A DNA stretch of 64,000 nt, taken from assembly GCA_035532475.1 (NCBI GenBank), contig DATKQY010000027.1, positions 1 to 64,000 on the forward strand. Reading direction: 5' to 3'. Below, in pieces: positions 41,559 through 50,026 of the stretch. Within the stretch, counting starts at the first letter, position 1, and each line of letters starts with the position of its first letter. This DNA is from DATKQY01 sp035532475 (GTDB lineage: Bacteria > Actinomycetota > Acidimicrobiia > Acidimicrobiales > Bog-793). Both the position numbers and the translations under genes were made by a program. Under the pieces are notes generated by a model. That model had not been told where the DNA came from. It was given only the letters and a program-made list of their open reading frames with translations, and ran no database searches.

Positions 41559-42494
41559 TTGCCCAATAACCACGCCGCTCAGCCCGAGGAGGACCTGGTC
41601 CGCCTCTATCTGAACGACATCGGTAAGCATGCGCTGCTCACCAAGGACGACGAGGCCCGTCTCGCCCAGGCGATCGAGGCCGGCCGGGAGGCGCGGGCCG
41701 AGATGGCCGCCGGCAAGCAGCCCACGGCCGCACGCAAACGGGAGCTCCGGCGCCTCATCCGCGACGGCGACGACGCCGCCGAGACGTTCGTGAAGGCCAA
41801 TCTCCGCCTGGTGGTCTCCATCGCGAAGAAGTACCAGGCCGCGGAGCTGCCCCTGCTCGACCTGGTCCAGGAGGGCAACCTCGGGCTGATGCACGCCGTC
41901 GAGAAGTTCGACTGGCGCAAGGGGTTCAAGTTCTCGACCTACGCCACTTGGTGGATCCGCCAGGCGATCACCCGCGGGATCGCCAACACCGGCCGCACAG
42001 TACGCCTACCGGTCCACGCCGGCGACCTGCTCACCCGGGTCACCAAGGCCCGCGGTCGCCTCGAGGGGCAGCTCGGCCGCCGGCCGACGGTGGCGGAGCT
42101 GGCCGCCGATCTTGAGCTGGAGGAGGAGAAGGTCACCGAGATCCTCCGCCATGCGGCCGAGCCGCTTTCGCTGTCGGAGCCGCTGCGCGAAGACGGCGAT
42201 GCCGAGCTCGGCGACGTGGTCGAGGACCGGTCGGCCGTCTCGCCGTTCGACGCGGCGGCGGCAGCGCTGCTGTCCGGTGAGGTCAACAAGATGCTCATCG
42301 CCCTCGACGAGCGCGAGCGAGAGATCCTGCGCCTCCGGTTCGGCCTGGACCGTGGCGAGCCCCGCACCCTCGACGAGGTGGGGGAGCACTTCAGCCTCAC
42401 CCGGGAGCGCATCCGCCAGATCGAGGCGCGTGCCATGTCGAAGCTGCGCCATCCATCGACGGACCGCGGCGCGCGCGAGCTTCTGACCGGCTAG
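41559..42494 (+). CDS. RpoD/SigA-like group 2 sigma-70 factor
   Basis: 311 residues. Seen: DLVRLYLNDIGKHALLTKDD (region 1.2), AAETFVKANLRLVVSIAKKY, LLDLVQEGNLGLMHAVEKFD, FKFSTYATWWIRQAITRGIA (2.3-2.4), TVRLPVHAGDLL (3.0) and in region 4 the helix-turn-helix TLDEVGEHFSLTRERIRQIE. Region 1.1 is missing, so it is a group-2 or SigB-like principal-type factor rather than the housekeeping RpoD. The TTG at 41559 is chosen: it has GAGG five bases upstream, and codons between an earlier ATG (41430) and it have low third-position GC (about 58%), unlike the gene. The 41323-41558 region is then a long 5' leader. Confidence 0.88.
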   Translation: MPNNHAAQPEEDLVRLYLNDIGKHALLTKDDEARLAQAIEAGREARAEMAAGKQPTAARKRELRRLIRDGDDAAETFVKANLRLVVSIAKKYQAAELPLLDLVQEGNLGLMHAVEKFDWRKGFKFSTYATWWIRQAITRGIANTGRTVRLPVHAGDLLTRVTKARGRLEGQLGRRPTVAELAADLELEEEKVTEILRHAAEPLSLSEPLREDGDAELGDVVEDRSAVSPFDAAAAALLSGEVNKMLIALDEREREILRLRFGLDRGEPRTLDEVGEHFSLTRERIRQIEARAMSKLRHPSTDRGARELLTG

Positions 42495-42495
42495 C

Positions 42496-42894
42496 TCAGA
42501 AGAGGCACCACGTCGAAGGGCGGATGGTGAGCGCGATCGCCAACCCGACCCCGACCATCGCGACGGCAGCGACGACCCACGGCAGCGTGGCCCGCTCGCG
42601 CACCTTCGCCAACCCAGCCACCAACGCCGGGACGCCGGCGGCGATCACCCAGACGACGATCACCGAGATCCGAAGTGAGTTCCGGTGGGCGTTGATCACC
42701 GATGGCGGGTCGTTGCACACCGTGGTCAGGAAGGCGGCCACGATCGTGAGGAAGTAGGCGGCCACCACGGCAAGGGCCGTCCCGATGGAGCCGGCGACGG
42801 GCAGCCACCACTTGCTGCGCGGTGGCCGGCCGGGTGTGCCGCCGGGAGGCCACGGCCGGCCAGGTTGCCTGTAGGCGGGCGGCACCCACGTCAT
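42496..42894 (-). CDS. small membrane protein, hypothetical
   Basis: 132 residues with a proline-rich cytosolic N-terminus (PPAYRQPGRPWPPGGTPGRP) and three membrane helices, PVAGSIGTALAVVAAYFLTI, VIVVWVIAAGVPALVAGLA and LPWVVAAVAMVGVGLAIAL. No function is readable. Its stop is one base after the sigma factor stop (convergent). It shares direction with the D12 methylase gene, whose stop is 45 bases upstream of this start. Confidence 0.75.
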   Translation of the reverse strand: MTWVPPAYRQPGRPWPPGGTPGRPPRSKWWLPVAGSIGTALAVVAAYFLTIVAAFLTTVCNDPPSVINAHRNSLRISVIVVWVIAAGVPALVAGLAKVRERATLPWVVAAVAMVGVGLAIALTIRPSTWCLF

Positions 42895-42939
42895 GCTGTC
42901 AAGGATCGGCTCGACGCGGCGGCGGGTCCAGGAAGAATC

Positions 42940-44004
42940 TCAGACCGCCGCGACTTCTGAGCGCGGGTAGCCGGCGCACATGCGCGAGACCACCTCCGCC
43001 GGTCCCGCGACGACGAGATACTCCGTGTTGCGCGCACGGCCGGGACGGCCGACTCTTTTTCCCCGGAGGTCGTAAATGCCGATCTGCGCGCCGACGTAAC
43101 GCTTCGATTCGAACGCCAGGACCTGAACTGTTCCGAACCTTGACGCCATGTCTGCGAGGTCGCCGACGGGGATCCATCCCTCGTCGCTGCCAGAGATGAC
43201 CGCGACCTCGGCCTTGAGGGACTCGACCAGCGACGCCATCGCCGCCGGCGCTTCCCGCCGGCGGTTGAACACGCTCGCTCCTTCCTCGCCGCGCAAGCCG
43301 ATCCGCTTGCACGCGACGCCGTAGTGCTCCGGGCTGTCCCACGCGACGAGCGTTTCCCACACGTGGTAGTTGCCGGCGTAGCGGTGCTGGTTGTACGGGG
43401 GGTCGAGGTAGGCGAGGTCCACCGCCGGCAGGTCACCCACGGCTTTGGTCGCGTCACCGTGCACAGAAGCGCCCGGGCCCCCGAGCAACTCCGGCGGCTT
43501 CAACTCGAGAGGCTGGTACGAGCGGGGAGACCACTGCTTGAGGTACGCCATCTGCACGCCGGTCGTCGAGTCCACGCGGTCGGCGGCGAGCAGCAATCCC
43601 GCGAGCAGCACCGGTCGCCACGGATGGCTCGCCCACTCTCGTTCGATGGCGTCGCGCACTGCGTCGATCCGCTGCGCGTTCGGCTCCTGGAAGTATCGAG
43701 CCCGCCGGCTGAACGTCTCGGTGACGTATCCGTCCTTCCCTGGTAGCCGGTCCAGATGGGCAAAGACCTCCCGCAACGCGCCCAGGTCGACGTCGCCGGC
43801 GTCCGTCGCGATGAAACAGTCCGCGAGGACCGCCGCGTAGCGCGCTGAGTCGACAGCGGTGACGTGCGCGCCGCGCCGCTTCCATTCCTGAGCCACCCGC
43901 GTCGTGCCGGTGAAGAGGTCGAGCGCGCTTCGTGCTTCCGCTCTTGTGAGCAGCTCGCCGAGCACGGGGACGAGCCGGCGCTTCGAACCGATGTACTTGA
44001 TCAC
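42940..44004 (-). CDS. D12-class adenine-specific DNA methyltransferase (orphan)
   Basis: 354 residues. Seen: MIKYIGSKRRLVPVLGELL with the SAM-binding region, SALDLFTGTTRVAQEWKRRG (motif I), and the catalytic DPPYNQHRYAGNYHVWE (motif IV, DPPY). Belongs to the Dam/MTase-D12 family that makes N6-methyladenine. No restriction endonuclease or specificity gene is adjacent, so it is an orphan methylase, possibly regulatory or a phage/plasmid relic. Flanks are host-like. Confidence 0.87.
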   Translation of the reverse strand: MIKYIGSKRRLVPVLGELLTRAEARSALDLFTGTTRVAQEWKRRGAHVTAVDSARYAAVLADCFIATDAGDVDLGALREVFAHLDRLPGKDGYVTETFSRRARYFQEPNAQRIDAVRDAIEREWASHPWRPVLLAGLLLAADRVDSTTGVQMAYLKQWSPRSYQPLELKPPELLGGPGASVHGDATKAVGDLPAVDLAYLDPPYNQHRYAGNYHVWETLVAWDSPEHYGVACKRIGLRGEEGASVFNRRREAPAAMASLVESLKAEVAVISGSDEGWIPVGDLADMASRFGTVQVLAFESKRYVGAQIGIYDLRGKRVGRPGRARNTEYLVVAGPAEVVSRMCAGYPRSEVAAV

Positions 44005-44011
44005 CGGGTCA

Positions 44012-44425
44012 TCACAATGTCCGCTTTCCGAGCGCGCCTGGGAGATGGTCGAGCACGGCGGCGTCGATGAGCCTCAGCTTCTTGCTGCTGATGAGCACTA
44101 CGGCGTAGGTGCCGGATTCTCCTGACGGCGCCAGGTCCACCTGGCCGGGCCGGAACTCACCTTTGAAGGCGACGACGCAGACGGTGGTGTCGTTGTCGGC
44201 GGCCAACTGGTGCTGCTCCTTCAACGGCAGACGCTCCCGGACCTTGTCGGCGGGTATCCGGTGGACTCCGATCAGGGTCGCGTGCGGGTCGTGCACAGCC
44301 TGGCGTCCGGTGGGGATCGCGCGGTAGCAAGCGCTGACGGATCCGTTGGACAACCCCGGAGTCGGCGCCCCGCACCCCGCGATCAAGCTCGCGAGGACCC
44401 CCGCAGCGGCGATGCGGCGGATCAC
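44012..44425 (-). CDS. putative lipoprotein
   Basis: 137 residues beginning MIRRIAAAGVLASLIAGCGA, a type II signal peptide with lipobox LIAGC. The mature part (VSACYRAIPTGRQAVHDPHA ... EQHQLAADNDTTVCVVAFKG) is soluble with no recognised domain; two further cysteines could form a disulfide. Its GTG start overlaps the stop of the flippase-like gene by four bases, so the two are coupled. Confidence 0.8.
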   Translation of the reverse strand: MIRRIAAAGVLASLIAGCGAPTPGLSNGSVSACYRAIPTGRQAVHDPHATLIGVHRIPADKVRERLPLKEQHQLAADNDTTVCVVAFKGEFRPGQVDLAPSGESGTYAVVLISSKKLRLIDAAVLDHLPGALGKRTL

Positions 44426-45501
44426 GGGCTCGTCTCCTGCAGGGCTTGGCGGCGGTTCCGTCCGGCGAGCGCGAGCGTCCCCCAGGCCCCCCAGCCGACG
44501 GGCAACATAAGCCAGTACGAGATCAACCGGTACACCAGCACCGCCGCCACGGTAGAGAACTCCCCTCCTCCGAACGTGACCAATGCGACAGTCAGGCTTC
44601 CTTCCACGACCCCCAGGCCGCCCGGGGTGAACGGCATCGTCGACGCGAGCTGCCCCGCCCCGTAGGCCAGCAGCAGACCCCGCCATGGAACCCCCGCGCC
44701 CACAGCCATGAACGACAGGGCCAGGCACCCGCAATCCGCCACCCAGTTGCCCAACCCCATCGCAACAGCACGGGCCCAGTTCCGCCGGGAGGGAGCGATT
44801 GCGCCCATCCTCCCCATCCAAGCCGTCACGACCTGATCGGGCGTCAGGCGTGGAGAAGGCCAGTGGAACAGCCGCTGGGACAGACGCACGAGCCAGCTCG
44901 CGTGGGATAGGAGGCGCGCCCGTTCGGCCCACGTGATCACGACGAGGCTCGCGGCGATCGCGATGCCGAGGATCGCTTCCACGAGGTCGTACGCGTTGCC
45001 CGACGACAACGCGAGCGCAACCCCTACAGCGGCCACCGCGGAGAGGGTCACGAACGAGACCGCGTTCACCGCCACCACCGTCCAGCCGGCAAGGACGTCG
45101 TCGGCGCCGAACCTGCGGTACTGGCGGAAGTTGTAGACGTAGAAGAAGGCCAGCCCGCCAGGCAGCGAGTTCTGGATGGCGTTGCCTGCCAGGGAGATCC
45201 CGGTCATGGGGACCATCGGCACCTTCACGCGGCCGCACCAGAGCAACCGTCTCTGCAGCGACGCCACAGCGAGGTAGGACACGGCTTCGGCGAATACGGC
45301 CACGAGCATCCAGTACCAGCGCAGGTTCTCCAGGTAGGTGCTAGCGCCGCTCAGCTCGTCGGTCTTGCCCGAGATGACCCACGCGGCGATACCGACCGCC
45401 GCCAGGCCGATCACGTAGCGGGCGATCCGCCAGATCGCGTACCACCTTCCGGCGGAAGGGGCCACGATGGGCGGGTCTGGCGGTGTCGTCACGTTGTCCA
45501 T
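44422..45501 (-). CDS. flippase-like membrane protein (LPG synthase transmembrane/UPF0104 family)
   Basis: 359 residues with about 8 membrane segments. Seen: RIARYVIGLAAVGIAAWVIS, SLAGNAIQNSLPGGLAFFYV, and GQLASTMPFTPGGLGVVEGS, the PGG-G-x-x-E signature of the lysylphosphatidylglycerol synthase transmembrane family, thought to flip aminoacylated or glycosylated lipids. No aminoacyl-transferase domain is attached, so it would be a flippase or regulator only. Divergent from the CPBP protease with 9 bases between starts. Confidence 0.85.
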   Translation of the reverse strand: MDNVTTPPDPPIVAPSAGRWYAIWRIARYVIGLAAVGIAAWVISGKTDELSGASTYLENLRWYWMLVAVFAEAVSYLAVASLQRRLLWCGRVKVPMVPMTGISLAGNAIQNSLPGGLAFFYVYNFRQYRRFGADDVLAGWTVVAVNAVSFVTLSAVAAVGVALALSSGNAYDLVEAILGIAIAASLVVITWAERARLLSHASWLVRLSQRLFHWPSPRLTPDQVVTAWMGRMGAIAPSRRNWARAVAMGLGNWVADCGCLALSFMAVGAGVPWRGLLLAYGAGQLASTMPFTPGGLGVVEGSLTVALVTFGGGEFSTVAAVLVYRLISYWLMLPVGWGAWGTLALAGRNRRQALQETSP

Positions 45502-45510
45502 CGCGGGTCT

Positions 45511-46491
45511 GTGCCGATCGCGGCTGTGTGGCAGCCTACGGGTGTGCAGGATCAGGCGCCGATCACCGACTCCGCAGCAGGCCACTGGTGGTCGCCGGGA
45601 CCTTCCCCCGCCTTGGAGCCCATCTCGGCAAAGCGCGCCTACACCGAGGTGCTGTTCGTGTTCTCGGTGTTCTTCCTGACAGGGGTGATCGCCGCCGGCC
45701 TGCTCCTCGCCGGCCGCTACAAGGACATCCTGTCGGGAGCGAGCTGGTCGGTCTACACGCCCCAAGCCGTCGACGCGCTGATCCAGTCCGCCTTGGCGGT
45801 CGTGATCGTGGTGCTGCTCGGGGCGAGACGCGGCGTGTCATCGGGGACCCTGGGTCTGTCGTGGCCGCGCCTCCCGGACGGCGGATTCGCTGCCGGGCGC
45901 TCGGTCCGCATCCTTGCGTGGGCGATCCTCGCGCAGGTGCTCGGAGGCATCGTCAATGCGCTGTTGCAGACCGGGCATCTGCCCACTTCGAAGCCATCGG
46001 CGCCGGAGCTGGTGTTCGCGGTGACCGATTCCCTGCAGGCCGGGGTTGTGGAGGAGTTCGTCGTGCTGGCGTTCGTGGTGGTCACGCTCCGTCAGGCGCG
46101 GCGGCCGCTGTGGGAGATCGTGGTCGTCGCGCTGGTGCTCCGCGGCTCGTATCACATCTATTACGGCCCGGGAGTGCTCGGGATTCTCGTGTGGGCCGCC
46201 CTCTTCCTCTGGATCTACCTGCGCACCCAGTCGCTTCTTCCGCTGATCGTGGCGCACGCTGCGTGGGACGCCGTCGGGTTCCTGTCGCAGCGTTGGGGGG
46301 CGGTCGCCGGCGTCGCGCTGCTTGTCGCGGTCGCCATATGGATAGCCGCGCCGATCACCTGGGCGGTCGGGCGCGGCGGGCGTGGCGGGCAGCCGCCGGC
46401 GCCGCCGGGTTGGCACCCAGATCCTTCGGGGGTGCACTACTGGCGGTGGTGGGACGGTTATCGCTGGACCGGCCACGTATCGGGGCCGTAG
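45511..46491 (+). CDS. CPBP intramembrane metalloprotease with DUF2510 tail
   Basis: 326 residues with seven or eight membrane segments. Abi/CPBP motifs: motif 1 AGVVEEFVVLAFVVVTL (EExxx region), motif 2 RGSYHIYYGPG, motif 3 HAAWDAVGFL. This group cleaves or processes membrane-anchored substrates and is often linked to bacteriocin immunity. The tail APPGWHPDPSGVHYWRWWDG (then YRWTGHV) is a DUF2510-type repeat, common at actinobacterial membrane proteins. Its 3' end overlaps the relaxase gene by 34 bases. Start GTG 45511, alternative 45544. Confidence 0.85.
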   Translation: MPIAAVWQPTGVQDQAPITDSAAGHWWSPGPSPALEPISAKRAYTEVLFVFSVFFLTGVIAAGLLLAGRYKDILSGASWSVYTPQAVDALIQSALAVVIVVLLGARRGVSSGTLGLSWPRLPDGGFAAGRSVRILAWAILAQVLGGIVNALLQTGHLPTSKPSAPELVFAVTDSLQAGVVEEFVVLAFVVVTLRQARRPLWEIVVVALVLRGSYHIYYGPGVLGILVWAALFLWIYLRTQSLLPLIVAHAAWDAVGFLSQRWGAVAGVALLVAVAIWIAAPITWAVGRGGRGGQPPAPPGWHPDPSGVHYWRWWDGYRWTGHVSGP

Positions 46492-48533
46492 GTCCGCGCC
46501 ACCTCGCGGTTGAGCTGGCGAGCCGGATGCCTGCTTTCGCTGAACGACGCGAGCACCCTGGCGCGCTCGATCCCGACGCGCTCCGGGCTCCCCAGCACCA
46601 AGGCCTGCGCGGTCGTGCGTGCAGCGAGGCGGGGAGTGGTTGCGTACCCGTGCACGATCCTGGCCAGCGCCGCTGGCTGGGCCGTCGCCTCCCCGTCGGG
46701 CCACCGGACGGTTGCGGTCCTCGCGCGCGTGTCGACGGCGGCCACCTTTCCGAGGGTGCCGGCGGGAACGCGCGGGCCGACGGCTCGTACTGCGAGGACG
46801 GTATCGCCGGCGCGAAACCTGCGACCGTGCGCTTGCAGCTCGGGTCCGCTGAGCTGCCCGAGGGAGGCGAGGTGGCGCCGGGCGGCGTCGTTGAGCCCAA
46901 GAATCTCCGGCATGCCGAGGCCGACCAGGAGCGGCGGCGCCATCGGCGGAGCTTGCTCCAGTCGGGCCGTCCACCGTTCTAACAGCCGCTCGGCGGGATG
47001 CGCGCCGGGTGCGGCGTTGCGTTCCCATATGGGCGCCCGCCCCGGATCCAGGCGCGGTACTGCTTCGCCCAGCCCCTCGAGAACCCGGCTCTTCGGTCGG
47101 CACAGCCGGAGCGAGGTCCCGCCTTCGACCATCACAACCTTCGCCGCGGGAGCGGCGCCGAGGAGTACCGCCAGTTCGCCGGACGTCATCCGGTCGGCCT
47201 GATCGACGAACAGGACATCCGGCCGTGCGGATGGATGGAACGCCTCGATGCCTGTCAGCGTCGCCCAACGCATCGCGTCGAGGTCGTGGCGGGTCGCAAC
47301 AGCGACCGTGAGCCCGGCTGACTGCCACACACGGGCGCACTCGCGAGCCACGGCGGTGTGGGCGAGGAATGCGGAGCGGTGAGGTTCACCCGCCAGGACG
47401 ACGACCGGGTCGTCGCAGAGGAGCCGCTCAGAGGGCTGCTGCCGACCCGCCCCTTCGCTGACAGCAAACGTCCTCGCTCTCTGTTCGATTCGGTCGCGCA
47501 CCGTCGCTTCCAAGCGCCGGTCCGCCGACTCCGCCAGTTTGGACGTCCACGTCGGCACTCGCCCTGAGCTCACGGGTGTGCAGCCGGCGAGGAATCCACT
47601 GGTCCACCGGCGCGCGCCGGCAGCATCGAAGTGCGCCTGCGGGACCCCCGCGAGGGTCACGAGCACGTCCCTGCGCCCGAAAGTCGATCCCGCAAGTGCC
47701 AGACGTGCGGTTACGGCGACCCTTAGATCCGGGTCGCCTTGACTCGCGCGGGCCGCGGGTGGACCGGCCGCCGACGGCTCCCATCCGGCGGCCTGCGCTC
47801 GCCGGCGCCAGGGGCGATCCGGATCGGACGACCGTCCGGAGTAGCGGGCGCCCGCCGCTACCTCCTGCCCGCGGGTGCTGGTCGCGCGGAGCGCTGCGCG
47901 CGGCACGCCGGCGACGTCAACCAACCCGTCCGGGCGGACCCGCCAGTCGAGCTCGACTCCCCTCGCAACCAGGTGGTGGCGCAAGGCGAGCGTGTACACG
48001 GCGTCCATCTCGGTCCGCTCCAGCCACCACGGCCCGACGGACCACCAGCGGCCGTCGAGATCGCGAGCGAGGTTCGCCAGAAGGAGATGCGAATGGAGAT
48101 GGGGTTCTCCGCCGGCGTTGCGCGTGTGGTCGAAGCGCGCCGCAACCGCCCCCGTCGCCGCTGAGCGGCCCCCTGGCGCTGAGGAGCGGCGAACGTGAAG
48201 GTGGCATTCCTCGAACTGGGACAGCGCTTCGGCGGTCGCCGCCTGGTGGGCGCCGGCGATCCGCTGGCCGTAGGCGCCGGAGGCAGCGAGAAGTGACAAA
48301 GACTTCGGCGCTGTGAACACCAGGTCCCATCCCGCGCGCCGGCGGGTGCGCCGGGCCTCCGGAAGTATCCGCCCGCTCACCGGATGGCGGCCCTGGAGGA
48401 CCGCGCGCAGGTCGCCGGCTTCCACGGCCCCTTGTATGCCGAGATGCCCGGCGCCTCGGCCGGTCCACTGCCCGGCGCCCTGACGGATGTAGTAGCTCAC
48501 CACCGATACGCCAACCGGCCTGACATGCAACAT
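46458..48533 (-). CDS. MobF-family conjugative relaxase with degenerate helicase domain
   Basis: 691 residues. N-terminus resembles TrwC/TraI: VSYYIRQGAGQWTGRGAGHL, GWDLVFTAPKSLSLLAASG, then the metal triad HLHSH (His145, His147, His149), after which ARDLDGRWWSVGPWWLER. The catalytic Tyr is near the N-terminus (SYYIRQG). The C-terminal part keeps helicase-like topology (VFHP-type region, DVLFVDQADRM like Walker B), but the Walker A site reads VVLAGEPHRSAFLAH, without GxxxxGKT. Thus it probably nicks and transfers DNA but cannot unwind it itself. No stop or frameshift is seen. It ends inside the CPBP gene (34-base overlap). Confidence 0.82.
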   Translation of the reverse strand: MLHVRPVGVSVVSYYIRQGAGQWTGRGAGHLGIQGAVEAGDLRAVLQGRHPVSGRILPEARRTRRRAGWDLVFTAPKSLSLLAASGAYGQRIAGAHQAATAEALSQFEECHLHVRRSSAPGGRSAATGAVAARFDHTRNAGGEPHLHSHLLLANLARDLDGRWWSVGPWWLERTEMDAVYTLALRHHLVARGVELDWRVRPDGLVDVAGVPRAALRATSTRGQEVAAGARYSGRSSDPDRPWRRRAQAAGWEPSAAGPPAARASQGDPDLRVAVTARLALAGSTFGRRDVLVTLAGVPQAHFDAAGARRWTSGFLAGCTPVSSGRVPTWTSKLAESADRRLEATVRDRIEQRARTFAVSEGAGRQQPSERLLCDDPVVVLAGEPHRSAFLAHTAVARECARVWQSAGLTVAVATRHDLDAMRWATLTGIEAFHPSARPDVLFVDQADRMTSGELAVLLGAAPAAKVVMVEGGTSLRLCRPKSRVLEGLGEAVPRLDPGRAPIWERNAAPGAHPAERLLERWTARLEQAPPMAPPLLVGLGMPEILGLNDAARRHLASLGQLSGPELQAHGRRFRAGDTVLAVRAVGPRVPAGTLGKVAAVDTRARTATVRWPDGEATAQPAALARIVHGYATTPRLAARTTAQALVLGSPERVGIERARVLASFSESRHPARQLNREVARTYGPDTWPVQR

Positions 48534-48608
48534 ACGAATATCACTAGCACACCATGAAATAGTATGAAATAGTGTTGCCTGATTCCCGTAACTGGAGGAG
48601 GTCGACCA
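48534..48608. promoter_or_regulatory. AT-rich divergent gap; candidate oriT and promoter region
   Basis: The only AT-rich stretch of the module. It contains two tandem ATGAAATAGT units at 48554-48563 and 48564-48573, and CACTA (48542-48546) with TAGTG (48570-48574) as an inverted repeat. It separates the relaxase from the T4SS operon, the usual place for oriT and for divergent promoters. A ribosome site GGAGGAGG lies before the start at 48609. Function is inferred from position only. Confidence 0.45.
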
Positions 48609-48926
48609 ATGCTCTGTGCTCTTTGGCTGCTGGCCGGAGGTGACCCGTCACCGGTCACGATCCAGCCGATCGCAACGAACCTGCCCGGCAGCGCCGTCCT
48701 CGGCGGGCTGGCGGACGGCCTCGACTTCTGGGCTCTGCTGGCCGCCGTGGTCGGTCTGATCGTCGGGGCCGTCATGTGGGCCTTCGGCCACTACGGCCAG
48801 AACTACCACCAGGCCTACAACGGGCGGAAGGGCGTGCTCGTGTCGGGCCTCGCTGCGCTGCTCATCGGTGCGGCGCCGCACATCATCGGCTTCTTCGTCG
48901 GGCAGGGGCACGGAGTGCAGCCGTGA
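48609..48926 (+). CDS. VirB2-like pilin / DUF6112 family membrane protein
   Basis: 105 residues: a leader MLCALWLLAGG, then two membrane helices LLAAVVGLIVGAVMWAFG and VSGLAALLIGAAPHIIGFFV, joined by HYGQNYHQAYNGRKGVL. Two-helix small proteins upstream of VirB6 genes are typical of VirB2-like pilin precursors in Gram-positive T4SS. Homology by pattern only; I did not see a definite cleavage site. First gene of the T4SS operon, with overlap to the next start. Confidence 0.65.
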   Translation: MLCALWLLAGGDPSPVTIQPIATNLPGSAVLGGLADGLDFWALLAAVVGLIVGAVMWAFGHYGQNYHQAYNGRKGVLVSGLAALLIGAAPHIIGFFVGQGHGVQP

Positions 48927-50026
48927 TGGTCGCCATGCCGCAAGCGGCCGGCGGCTGCATCCCCGTTCCCGTCGTAGGTTGCGTGATCTCGGCGGTCGGG
49001 GGCGCTGTCGGCGGAGGTATAGGCGGCGACATAGGCGGCGCCGCCGGGGCCCTCGCCAAAGGGATCATCGATGTATTCGTCGGGTATCTCGCCGATGCCG
49101 GCTCGTGGCTCCTTGCTCACATCGCGGCGGTCGCCGGTCTTCACACCGACCCCAATCTCAGCGCGCGCTGGTTCACCAAGCAGTCACCCGGTATCGAGGT
49201 GGTGGTCGAGGCAGGGGTCGCCCCGTTGCTGCTGGTCGCCACGATCGGTGCCGTCTTACGCCAGGACCTCCGACGGCTGGCCCGCATCTGGGGCGTGGGA
49301 CTTCCTGTCGCGGTGACGATCGCAGCGGCAGGCATGTTCTTCGCCGGATACGCGCTGGCGTTCACGGACACGCTCACCGATGCGGTCGCTGGCAAGGGAG
49401 GGTTGCACGTGGCTCCGGCGCTGTCCCACCTCACGCTCGTGGGTCTGAGCTCGGGCTCCCCCGTGCTGGTCACCGCGGCCATATACGCGCTCACGATTGT
49501 CGGTGCGGTGTTCGTCTGGCTGGAGCTTCTGTTGCGCGAGTCGGCGATCTACATCGTCATGTTCTTCATGCCGCTCGCATTGGCCACGTACGTGTGGCCG
49601 GCGAGTGCGGCGGTGGCCAGGAGAGCCGTTCAGATCCTCGTTGCGTTGATCCTGTCGAAGTTCGTCATCTTCGCGACGATCGCCCTCGGCCTTGCGGCGT
49701 TGAAGGGTTCTCCACCGATCGACCAGCAGCTCGCGGGGGCGGGCATCGTGATGCTGGCGAGCTTCTCCCCGTTCGCACTCATGAAGCTGGCCCCGATCGT
49801 CGAGGTGGCGGCGATCGCCCATCTGGAGGGAATGTCGAGAAGACCCTTCCATGCGGCCGCTCGCGTGGCATCAACCGTCACGTCCCCCGGGAGCGCCGTA
49901 CGCAGCCTTCTGGCGACGCGCTCTCGGACCTCGGGGGTGGACGGCGCAACCCCGGTCAGACCGCAACCGCTCGCGACCAGAGCACCCGACTACCCCATCT
50001 CTCAAGGGGGATCTGGGAATGGCTGA
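48926..50026 (+). CDS. TrbL/VirB6-like polytopic membrane protein
   Basis: 366 residues from ATG 48926 (GTG one codon upstream). Seven or so membrane helices including VEAGVAPLLLVATIGAVL, WGVGLPVAVTIAAAGMFFAG and FVWLELLLRESAIYIVMFFM (a TrbL-type ExLLRxxxIY motif), with a long cytoplasmic tail ending in GGSGNG. TrbL/VirB6 forms the inner-membrane part of the T4SS channel. The gene end overlaps the next start by eight bases. Confidence 0.8.
   Translation: MVAMPQAAGGCIPVPVVGCVISAVGGAVGGGIGGDIGGAAGALAKGIIDVFVGYLADAGSWLLAHIAAVAGLHTDPNLSARWFTKQSPGIEVVVEAGVAPLLLVATIGAVLRQDLRRLARIWGVGLPVAVTIAAAGMFFAGYALAFTDTLTDAVAGKGGLHVAPALSHLTLVGLSSGSPVLVTAAIYALTIVGAVFVWLELLLRESAIYIVMFFMPLALATYVWPASAAVARRAVQILVALILSKFVIFATIALGLAALKGSPPIDQQLAGAGIVMLASFSPFALMKLAPIVEVAAIAHLEGMSRRPFHAAARVASTVTSPGSAVRSLLATRSRTSGVDGATPVRPQPLATRAPDYPISQGGSGNG

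Noticed and set aside
45838..47340. 500-codon minus-strand frame through the CPBP and relaxase genes
   Set aside because: Overlaps two recognised genes in other frames and has the Arg-rich composition of a shadow.
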